From: Parvularcula sp038745625
GTDB taxonomy: Bacteria > Pseudomonadota > Alphaproteobacteria > Caulobacterales > Parvularculaceae
Assembly: GCA_038745625.1 (NCBI GenBank)
Contig: JBCDLG010000053.1
Coordinates: 1-21,790 of the forward strand
Length of the DNA stretch: 21,790 nucleotides
Direction of reading: 5' to 3'
Part shown: one piece after another, positions 6,418-12,937 of the stretch
Position numbering within the stretch: the first letter of the stretch is position 1
How the letters are laid out: every line of letters starts with the position of its first letter
Notes under the pieces: generated by a model
What the model was told of the DNA's origin: nothing
Databases searched by the model: none
The model's input: the letters and a program-made list of their open reading frames with translations, nothing else
Translations under genes and position numbers: made by a program

Positions 6418-8205
6418 TTAGAATGCCTCAGCATCCAGCGCCATCATGCTCTCAGCGCCGGTTTTCAGCTTGGCCAAGTGCACCGAGCTTTCCGGCAGCA
6501 CACGCTCAAAGAAGTAGCGGGCGGTGATCAGCTTGTTCTTGTAGAACGGATCATTGTCGCCTTCGCGCTCCAGCGCCTCCTTGGTCATCATCAGCCACAT
6601 ATAGCCAATGGCCACGAGGCCGAACATGTGGAGATAGTCGTGCGAGCCAGCTGCTGCGTTGTCGAAGTTCGCCATCGCGTTTTGCGCGAGCCACTGGGTG
6701 GCTTCTTCGAGCTCCTTCTTGGTGCCCGCAAGCTGGTCGATATAGCCGTCGAGAACGTCTGACTGACCTTTGTTGTCAGCGCCCCACTGGTCGATTTCCG
6801 CAAAGAATGTCTGCCAGTAGCGACCGCCTTCAGCCATCAGCTTGCGGCCAACAAGGTCCAAGGCCTGGATACCGTTGGTGCCTTCATAGATCAGCGCAAT
6901 GCGCACATCACGGACGAATTGGGACATGCCCCACTCTTCGGTGAAGCCCGAGCCGCCGAAGACCTGGAGGCTATCATTGGCACCCTTCGAGCCTTTGTCG
7001 GTGAGGTAGGCTTTGATGACCGGCGTGAGGAGCGCCATGAAGTCCGACGACTTTTGCTTGGTCGCATCATCCGGCGATTTGTGCGCCATATCCTCTTGCA
7101 GACCCGCCCAGAACGTCAGGGCACGGGCACCTTCGACAAAGGCGCGCGTATCCATCAGCATACGGCGGACATCAGGGTGCACGATGATGGGGTCAGCAGG
7201 CTTCTCAGGCGCCTTCGTACCCGTGACCGAACGCGATTGCAGGCGATCGCGCGCGAAAGCAGCTGCGTTTTGCATAGCAACTTCTGCGGCCGCATAGCCC
7301 TGCAGACCAACGCCGAGGCGCGCTTCGTTCATCATCACGAACATCGCGCGCATGCCCTTGTTTTCCTCACCGCAGAGGAAACCGGTCGCCTCGTCATAAT
7401 TCATGACGCAGGTCGCGTTGCCGTGGATACCCATCTTCTCTTCAAGGCCACCGCAGGAGACATTGTTCCGCTCACCGAGCGAACCATCGTCATTGACCAT
7501 GAACTTCGGCACGATGAAGAGCGAGATGCCCTTGATGCCTTCAGGCGCACCTTCGATGCGGGCCAGCACGAGGTGGATGATGTTATCCGACATGTCGTGC
7601 TCACCGGCCGAGATCCAAATCTTCTGGCCGCTGATTTTGTAGGTGCCGTCGGCTTGCGGAACGGCTTTCGAGCGAATGAGGCCGAGATCCGTGCCGCATT
7701 GCGGCTCGGTGAGGTTCATCGTGCCGGTCCACTCACCGGAGGTCATTTTCGGCAGGTACTGCTGCTTTTGCTCTTCCGAAGCAGCGGCATGGATCGCCCG
7801 CCATGCACCACCTGAGAGGCCCGGATACATGCCGAAGGATTGGTTCGCTGCCGATGTCATCTCCGAGATCGCCAGCGCGAGCACGATGGGCAGACCCTGG
7901 CCGCCATACTCAGGATCCATGGCCAGCGCGCCAAAGCCCGCCTCGCAGAATTGCTTGTAGGCTTCTTTGAAGCCGGTCGGCGTCGTCACCGAGCCGTCAT
8001 CGTTGCGCTGAGCGCCTTCAATATCGCCGACGCGGTTGAGCGGGGCGACAACATCGCGGTGGAATTTGCCGGATTCTTCGAGAATCGCGTCGATCGTATC
8101 GGGATCAGCATCAGCAAACCCCGGAAGATTCGAATAGTTTTGCAGCTTGAGAACCTCATGCAGGACGAACTGCATGTCGCGGATAGGTGCCTCATAGATT
8201 GGCAT
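6418..8205 (-). CDS. Long acyl-CoA dehydrogenase (FadE/DmdC type)
   Basis: A 595-residue flavoprotein, about 200 residues longer than ordinary acyl-CoA dehydrogenases. It has an extra N-terminal segment (MPIYEAPIRDMQFVLHEVL), the N-terminal and middle domains with FAD/substrate motif LTEPQCGTDLG (165-175) and KIWISAGEHD (195-204), the C-terminal helical domain with IYEGTNGIQ, whose Glu441 is the predicted catalytic base, and an added C-terminal domain. This architecture is shared by DmdC, the 3-methylmercaptopropionyl-CoA dehydrogenase of DMSP breakdown, and by broader acyl-CoA dehydrogenases of alphaproteobacteria. Sequence does not separate them, and no other dmd gene is present here, so fatty-acid beta-oxidation is equally possible. 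GGAG precedes ATG 8205. It diverges from the PodJ-like gene across 293 bases and ends in a strong terminator. Confidence 0.92.
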   Translation of the reverse strand: MPIYEAPIRDMQFVLHEVLKLQNYSNLPGFADADPDTIDAILEESGKFHRDVVAPLNRVGDIEGAQRNDDGSVTTPTGFKEAYKQFCEAGFGALAMDPEYGGQGLPIVLALAISEMTSAANQSFGMYPGLSGGAWRAIHAAASEEQKQQYLPKMTSGEWTGTMNLTEPQCGTDLGLIRSKAVPQADGTYKISGQKIWISAGEHDMSDNIIHLVLARIEGAPEGIKGISLFIVPKFMVNDDGSLGERNNVSCGGLEEKMGIHGNATCVMNYDEATGFLCGEENKGMRAMFVMMNEARLGVGLQGYAAAEVAMQNAAAFARDRLQSRSVTGTKAPEKPADPIIVHPDVRRMLMDTRAFVEGARALTFWAGLQEDMAHKSPDDATKQKSSDFMALLTPVIKAYLTDKGSKGANDSLQVFGGSGFTEEWGMSQFVRDVRIALIYEGTNGIQALDLVGRKLMAEGGRYWQTFFAEIDQWGADNKGQSDVLDGYIDQLAGTKKELEEATQWLAQNAMANFDNAAAGSHDYLHMFGLVAIGYMWLMMTKEALEREGDNDPFYKNKLITARYFFERVLPESSVHLAKLKTGAESMMALDAEAF

Positions 8206-8226
8206 GCACAGTCTCCATTGTTGGGC

Positions 8227-8244
8227 GCGGGGCTCTGACCCCGC
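8227..8244 (-). promoter_or_regulatory. Hairpin in the leader of the acyl-CoA dehydrogenase gene
   Basis: GCGGGG (8227-8232) pairs with CCCCGC (8239-8244) around a 6-base loop, 22-39 bases upstream of the ATG and outside its GGAG site. There is no T tract, so it is not a normal terminator. It may be an mRNA-stabilising or regulatory hairpin; its function is unknown. Confidence 0.35.
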
Positions 8245-8333
8245 CTAACTTTCACAGTTGGCGCGTACGTACCCGCCAAATCTTGCCAAGGCAAAGATGC
8301 GATCGGTCGCGGCAAAAAGGCGAGCAACTATCA

Positions 8334-8346
8334 GGTTGTTGCAACC
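8334..8346. promoter_or_regulatory. Inverted repeat, possible operator
   Basis: GGTTGTTGCAACC is a perfect 5-bp inverted repeat with a 3-base centre, midway between the divergent acyl-CoA dehydrogenase and PodJ-like genes. It could be an operator for either gene. I do not recognise the regulator. Confidence 0.3.
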
Positions 8347-8371
8347 CATGGATGCAATCGGTGGTCGATCC

Positions 8372-8386
8372 TTAGAACTTTCTTAA
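8372..8386. promoter_or_regulatory. Candidate CtrA-like box (TTAG-N7-TTAA)
   Basis: TTAG-AACTTTC-TTAA matches the alphaproteobacterial cell-cycle regulator CtrA consensus TTAA-N7-TTAA in seven of eight half-site positions with exact 7-base spacing. It lies 113 bases before the start of a PodJ-like polarity gene, the kind of gene under cell-cycle control. One near match in a short intergenic region can occur by chance. Confidence 0.4.
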
Positions 8387-8402
8387 GCCTGCGCCTTCAC
8401 CC

Positions 8403-8416
8403 CTGATTGAAATCAG
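8403..8416. promoter_or_regulatory. Inverted repeat upstream of the PodJ-like gene
   Basis: CTGATT-GA-AATCAG is a perfect 6-bp inverted repeat with a 2-base centre, about 85 bases upstream of the GTG start. Its size suits a dimeric repressor or activator. The regulator is not identifiable. Confidence 0.3.
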
Positions 8417-8498
8417 CATAACGCCAAAGGCCTTAGAAGATTCGGGGGATTTGCTGGTCTCGCCCCCCAATGTTCGGCCGACGAAAAGGAATAGCTGC

Positions 8499-10709
8499 GT
8501 GAAGTCCAATGTCCCCTGGAGCGTGAAAGGGATCGACCCTGACGCCCGCTCGGTGGCCAAAGAGCTTGCGCGCAGGAACGGCATGACACTCGGCGAGTGG
8601 ATGACGCAGATGATCAAGGAACAGGGCCTCGGCGAGGTCTCGGGCGGTGGTCAGGAGACGATGGTCTCGGGCGTCACCACTGAACAGCTGCGGGGCGTTG
8701 TCGATACCCTCAATCGGCTGAACGATCGCCTCAAAACCGCCGAAAAGCACCTGCAATCAAACGATATGCAGTCTCGCGAAGCCATGGGCGGCCTGAACAA
8801 GGGTCTTGAGACCGTGTTCGAGCGCGTCAAACGGCTCGAACGCGAGACCGACACCGCCGCGGGCGGGCTCGACATCGCCGAACGCCTCGATCGGCTCGAA
8901 GGCGCGACCGAGAAAAACTCCTGGGTGCGCAGCCTGGTTGCCTTGGAGAAAGCGCTCAGCACGCTTGTTGAGCAAGTCGAGAGCTCTCGCGAAGACACCG
9001 AGCGGCGACTTGAGCGCAATGAAGATATCATCGGTGAACTGAAGGCACGCTTTGATGAGGAGGACGCCCTCCTCCGCGGCGAGCTTGGCCAGCTTCTCGA
9101 AGCTGTTGATACGACGACGGAACGTGTCTCAACCACCGAAGGCCTGGTGAGTGAAGCGCTGAACGCCGCCAGAGAGGCGATGGACTCACATGATGAGACG
9201 TTCATTGAGCGTACAAGCCAACGGCTGCAGCTGCTTGGCAGCGAGATCAAACGCACCAGCGACAATATCCGCACCCTCGAGCACAATGTTGCGCGACTTT
9301 CGGAGAAAATTGAGGCGGGCGAAGAACGCTCCGCTGAAGGGATCAGCCGGGTCGCGCAGTCTGTCGAGGCCCTGCGAAGAGAGGTCCAGGAAACAAGCCT
9401 CAATGCAGGCGGGCAAGGATCCACCGGTGAGGTGCGTGACGCAGTCGCCGAGGCTGATCGCCGGATCACGGCGCTGCAGGGCGCCTTTGCCAGCGTGGTG
9501 GACAGGCTTGAAAGCCGCGACCATGATGAGCCGCGTGGTGGGCCAGACATTGTCCAAGAATTAGCTGAGGCTTCTTTGGTCGAAGACTTTAAGTCGGGGG
9601 CAGATGACGATGACGAATTCGATCGGGTCTTTGAAGACCCGCTCGACTTCCGTGTGCAGAAGGCGTCCGTGGCCCCCCCTCCGATGGAAACACCGGACCC
9701 GCAGGCGCCGCACCCCGCGACTTTCGGTGCCCTGGATGCCACCGACTCCGATGCTGCGTTTGGGGCGGAAGGCGCAGGGTTTTACCGGCAACCGCCGCCA
9801 GAGCTCGCCGCGCAGGACACGGGTCCCCGTTTTTCGGCCGAATGGCGGCCTGAGTCCGATTTCGATGGCAGTTTGCGCGATGGGGCGATGGCGTTTGGCG
9901 AGGCTGATCCGTTTGCTGATGACCCAACACTAGCCGAGAAGCTTCGTTCTCTTTTTGGCAAGCCATTCGTTGAGCGCGGCGAGAACAACCCGCAATTGGG
10001 CTGGGTGCTGATGACCGTCGCCCTTGTCGCCATTATCTTCATGGCCGTGCGGCTGATCTCCGACGACAGCGCGTCAGGCGCGGTGCAGGAAACACCAGCG
10101 AGCGTACCGGTAGCCACGATCTCGGAGCGGCTCGCGACAGTCTCGAGCGAGCCGCCCGCCGCCCTCTACGCGTCAGCAAAAAGCCAGCTCGCCGACGCCG
10201 TAACAGCAGACGACATCCAAGATGGCGTCAACGCGATGATGCGCGCCGCGCGCGCAGGATCGTCCGCCGCTCAGCATGACCTCGGCGAGATGTACCTCGC
10301 CGGCAATTTCGTCACCGCGGACCCGGAAAAGTCCAAACAATGGTTCGAAGAAGCGGCCAAAATGGGCAATGCCCGGGCCATCCACCGCCTCGCCTTCTTC
10401 GCCATTGATGAGCGCTTTGGTCCTGTCGATGTGGACGCTGCCATCCGCGGTTTTGAGCGCGCAGCGTCGGCTGGCCTGACTGATGCGATGTTTAATCTCG
10501 GCATGATCCTCTCCCCGTCGATGGACTACATCCCGGAGAACCGGCGCGACGCCGCGCAGGCCTATTACTGGTTCCGCCTGGCCGAAGAGCAAGGCGACGC
10601 CAATGCAGGCGAAGAGGCCGCAGCACTCGCCCTCGATCTCGACCCAATGTCACGGCGCGAGCTCGATCGTTTGGTCACGGCCTGGCAGCCCACGCCGATC
10701 AGAACCTGA
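8499..10709 (+). CDS. PodJ-like polar scaffold: coiled coil, one membrane segment, Sel1 repeats
   Basis: A 736-residue protein from GTG 8499, chosen because AAAGGA (8485-8490) precedes it and the conserved start KSNVPWSVKGIDPDAR follows at once; an in-frame TTG at 8451 is less likely. Residues 6-45 form the PWSVKGI/LGEWM module of alphaproteobacterial PodJ-type proteins. About 55-355 is charged, heptad-like coiled coil. About 360-495 is acidic and proline-rich, with two PPP runs. One membrane helix spans about 500-522 (GWVLMTVALVAIIFMAVRL). About 575-720 are Sel1/TPR-like repeats, such as AAQHDLGEMYLAG and DAMFNLGMIL, predicted to be periplasmic. Caulobacter PodJ has the same order plus a terminal peptidoglycan-binding domain, absent here. 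A role in pole organisation is inferred. A galE-like gene follows after 76 bases. Confidence 0.82.
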   Translation: MKSNVPWSVKGIDPDARSVAKELARRNGMTLGEWMTQMIKEQGLGEVSGGGQETMVSGVTTEQLRGVVDTLNRLNDRLKTAEKHLQSNDMQSREAMGGLNKGLETVFERVKRLERETDTAAGGLDIAERLDRLEGATEKNSWVRSLVALEKALSTLVEQVESSREDTERRLERNEDIIGELKARFDEEDALLRGELGQLLEAVDTTTERVSTTEGLVSEALNAAREAMDSHDETFIERTSQRLQLLGSEIKRTSDNIRTLEHNVARLSEKIEAGEERSAEGISRVAQSVEALRREVQETSLNAGGQGSTGEVRDAVAEADRRITALQGAFASVVDRLESRDHDEPRGGPDIVQELAEASLVEDFKSGADDDDEFDRVFEDPLDFRVQKASVAPPPMETPDPQAPHPATFGALDATDSDAAFGAEGAGFYRQPPPELAAQDTGPRFSAEWRPESDFDGSLRDGAMAFGEADPFADDPTLAEKLRSLFGKPFVERGENNPQLGWVLMTVALVAIIFMAVRLISDDSASGAVQETPASVPVATISERLATVSSEPPAALYASAKSQLADAVTADDIQDGVNAMMRAARAGSSAAQHDLGEMYLAGNFVTADPEKSKQWFEEAAKMGNARAIHRLAFFAIDERFGPVDVDAAIRGFERAASAGLTDAMFNLGMILSPSMDYIPENRRDAAQAYYWFRLAEEQGDANAGEEAAALALDLDPMSRRELDRLVTAWQPTPIRT

Positions 10710-10785
10710 TGAGGGTGGGCGTCTGCCCTTTCCTCCAGCGCCCAATCAGGGCAAACGTCTGCCATCGGGTAAAAAGTGGGTCGCT

Positions 10786-11778
10786 ATGACGATGATCGGG
10801 GTCATCGGAGCATCGAGCTACGAGGGCCGGCAGATGCTGCTGTCCCTCACCGATCGCGGTTTGCCGCATCTCGGCTTTGACACTGACCGCGCTGCCGTCA
10901 TCCCCTCCGACCAACCCTTCCTCAAGCGGATTGATCTGACCTCAGCCGCCGCGGTGCGCGAAGCGTTTGAAGCCCACAATGTCACGGATGTTGTGCATTT
11001 TCCTGATCGCGGCACCGTCGCGCGGTCGTTGAAGGACCCGCTTGATGCTTTTGAAAGCACGCTGGTCCCGCTGATGGGTGTCCTCCGCGGCGCTGTCGAA
11101 GCCGGTGTGAAGCGCTTTGTCTTATCCTCAACCGCGTCGGTCTACGGGACGCCATCGAGCATTCCGGTGCCCGAAAGCGAGCCGCTGACCCCGATCTCAC
11201 CCTTGGGCGCAGCCGCGGTGGCAGGGGAAAGGATCGCGAGTGACGTCTGCGAAGGCCACGGCATGACGCTGGTCGTGCTTCGCTATTTCAACGCCGCCGG
11301 TGCCGATCCGACTGGACGGTCTGGCGATGCAAGCGCGCCGAAGCACCTGATCACCGCCGCCGTGCGGGTCGCGACGGGGCGCAAAGACGGCCCGCTTAAG
11401 ATCTACGGCAATGATTACGACACACCCGACGGCACAGCGATCCGTGACTATGTCCATGTCGCCGACGTGGCAGCCGCGCATGCTGATGCCGTCGACTATC
11501 TGCGTAGCAGCGGACCATCGGTGACGCTCAATTGCGGCTATGGCGAGGGCGTCTCGGTCCAAGACGTGGTGCAGTCGGTGGAGCGTGTGACGGGCAAGCC
11601 GATGGACGTCACAGTGACGGGACGCCGCGCTGGCGACCCGCCGCAGCTGATCGCTGACACGGCCGCCATTCGCTCCGTGCTCGGTTGGCGGCCGCTTTAC
11701 AATGATCTTGACTTGATCATCCGCACAGCGATCGCTTGGGAAGATCGCGGCGGCTTGGACACTCGTGAAAGCGCTTGA
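10786..11778 (+). CDS. GalE-like extended SDR lacking the catalytic Tyr/Lys (putative pseudoenzyme)
   Basis: A 330-residue protein that aligns along its length with UDP-glucose 4-epimerase GalE. The C-terminal nucleotide-sugar half is well kept: LRYFNAAGADPTG (165-177), then IYGNDYDTPDGTAIRDYVHV with the GalE-specific spacing. The N-terminal half is eroded. The Rossmann GxxGxxG reads GASSYEG (8-14) with the middle Gly lost. The AGLKAVGES segment of GalE reads PDRGTVARS. YxxxK, normally PYGxSK, reads PLGAAA, so the catalytic Tyr is Leu140 and the Lys is Ala144. The Ser/Thr position (SST, 114-116) remains. Epimerase activity is therefore unlikely by the known mechanism, and I withhold the symbol galE. 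ATG 10786 has a poor ribosome site. The next gene, VanZ-like, overlaps its end by 14 bases and kdsB follows. Confidence 0.85.
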   Translation: MTMIGVIGASSYEGRQMLLSLTDRGLPHLGFDTDRAAVIPSDQPFLKRIDLTSAAAVREAFEAHNVTDVVHFPDRGTVARSLKDPLDAFESTLVPLMGVLRGAVEAGVKRFVLSSTASVYGTPSSIPVPESEPLTPISPLGAAAVAGERIASDVCEGHGMTLVVLRYFNAAGADPTGRSGDASAPKHLITAAVRVATGRKDGPLKIYGNDYDTPDGTAIRDYVHVADVAAAHADAVDYLRSSGPSVTLNCGYGEGVSVQDVVQSVERVTGKPMDVTVTGRRAGDPPQLIADTAAIRSVLGWRPLYNDLDLIIRTAIAWEDRGGLDTRESA

Positions 11779-12184
11779 TCTGCGACGAGCGTCGCGCGTT
11801 CTCGCCATCGCCTGTGCGGTGGCAATCGCCTTTTTGTCCCTCGCCCCGGCAGGGGAGTCGTCATCGGGTCTTTTGTCGATGCTGGAGGCCTATGCGAGGC
11901 TCATTTTAGGGCCCTGGGTTCAAGGCGACAAGGTTGGTCACTTTATGGCGTATGCGGGACTTGGCTGCCTGGCGGCGTTCGGCATCAGGAGCATGGGGCC
12001 AGTCGCCTTGGCCGTTCTCGCCGCTACGATTCTCGCCTATGGCGGGACGATGGAGCTTCTCCAAGGACTTCTTGCCAACCGGAACACCTCCCTCGGCGAC
12101 CTCATGGCCAATACGCTCGGGATGCTGACCGGGTTCGGGACGGCCGAGGGGGCGCATGCACTTCTCAAACGGTACCAGATATGA
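11765..12184 (+). CDS. VanZ-family membrane protein
   Basis: A 139-residue integral membrane protein of the VanZ-like family. The family blocks are DKVGHFMAYAGLG at about 54-66 and the segment MELLQG...RNTSLGDLMANTLG, where the DK.GHF and DL.AN residues recur in VanZ proteins. Helices are expected near residues 8-26, 60-75, 80-100 and 112-125. VanZ itself gives low-level teicoplanin resistance, but most relatives have no known role. GTG 11765 lies inside the end of the GalE-like gene (14-base overlap), and its TGA overlaps the kdsB ATG in ATGA, so the three genes are probably co-translated. That places it with envelope sugar functions. The exact start is uncertain because no clear ribosome site is seen. 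Confidence 0.82.
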   Translation: MKALDLRRASRVLAIACAVAIAFLSLAPAGESSSGLLSMLEAYARLILGPWVQGDKVGHFMAYAGLGCLAAFGIRSMGPVALAVLAATILAYGGTMELLQGLLANRNTSLGDLMANTLGMLTGFGTAEGAHALLKRYQI

Positions 12185-12930
12185 GCAAACCACTGATTGT
12201 CATTCCCGCGCGCTATGGATCGCAGCGCCTCAGGGGGAAAATGCTGCTGGACGAGACCGGCAAGCCCCTGGTGCAGCACACCTGGGAAGCAGCCTGCGAG
12301 GTGAGCGGCGCTGACGTCCTGATCGCAACGGACGATGAGCGCATCGAGACGATGGCGAAGAGCATGGGCGCCAACGTTGCGATGACGGACCCCGAGCTTC
12401 CCTCCGGCTCCGCTCGCGTCGCGGCGGCGGCAAAGGGACGGGATGCGTCGGTGATCGTCAACCTGCAGGGCGATGAGCCCGAAGTGGAACCGGGCAACAT
12501 CGCCCGCCTGATTGAGGGACATCTGGAGGCCGCAGAGGGCGCACGACCGGTCTTCATCTCCACCCTCGCCTGTCCATTCCCTAGTGATATTGATGCTAAC
12601 AATCCGAACACTGTCAAAGTGGTGACGACATCAACCGGCGGGTCGTCCGAGGATGCGCTCTATTTCTCCCGCTCGGTGATGCCTTTCCCCAGAACCCGAG
12701 AGCATCAGCCGAAGCTGCATATTGGCCTCTACGCCTTCTCGCCCGAACCGCTCCAAGCCTTTGCTGCGCTAACGCCGTCGAGCCTTGCGGTGACGGAGAG
12801 CCTTGAGCAATTAACAGCGCTCCAGGCCGGCGAACGGGTCGCTGTGATGATGGTGGAACGCGCAGCACCCGGTATCGATACGGCTGAGGACTACAGCGCC
12901 TTCGTTGAGCGCTATCGCAAAAAGGGATAG
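12181..12930 (+). CDS. kdsB: 3-deoxy-manno-octulosonate cytidylyltransferase (KdsB), divergent
   Basis: A 249-residue protein, normal length for KdsB, which joins Kdo to CMP so that it can be added to lipid A in the cytoplasm. Family blocks are IPARYGSQRLRGK (8-20), NLQGDEP (94-100), the NPNTVKVV segment, ALYFSRSVMPFPR (159-171), HIGLYAF (180-186) and GIDTAEDY (231-238). Several positions that are near-invariant in KdsB differ: SGT(D/E)R is SGSAR (75-79), LPGKPL is LRGKML and LEQLR is LEQLT. Function as KdsB is likely but substrate handling may differ, and an 8-amino-Kdo or related sugar-acid cytidylyltransferase is an alternative. The start ATG overlaps the stop of the VanZ gene in ATGA. The 3' end faces the EAL gene, with stop codons 7 bases apart. 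Confidence 0.87.
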   Translation: MSKPLIVIPARYGSQRLRGKMLLDETGKPLVQHTWEAACEVSGADVLIATDDERIETMAKSMGANVAMTDPELPSGSARVAAAAKGRDASVIVNLQGDEPEVEPGNIARLIEGHLEAAEGARPVFISTLACPFPSDIDANNPNTVKVVTTSTGGSSEDALYFSRSVMPFPRTREHQPKLHIGLYAFSPEPLQAFAALTPSSLAVTESLEQLTALQAGERVAVMMVERAAPGIDTAEDYSAFVERYRKKG

Positions 12931-12937
12931 GCGTCGC

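Noticed and set aside
6919..7815. 298-residue open frame antisense to the acyl-CoA dehydrogenase
   Set aside because: Rich in Arg and His without motifs. The opposite strand encodes a complete, motif-bearing acyl-CoA dehydrogenase.
8651..9742. 363-residue open frame antisense to the PodJ-like gene
   Set aside because: Very rich in Ser and Arg with no domain. It is the expected mirror of a GC-rich coiled-coil gene, and the plus-strand protein has clear domains.
10717..10763. Short hairpin GGGC-GTCT-GCCC and a direct repeat CGTCTGCC between the PodJ-like and GalE-like genes
   Set aside because: The stem is only 4 bp with a TTT tail, too weak for a terminator. The 8-base repeat 36 bases apart can occur by chance.
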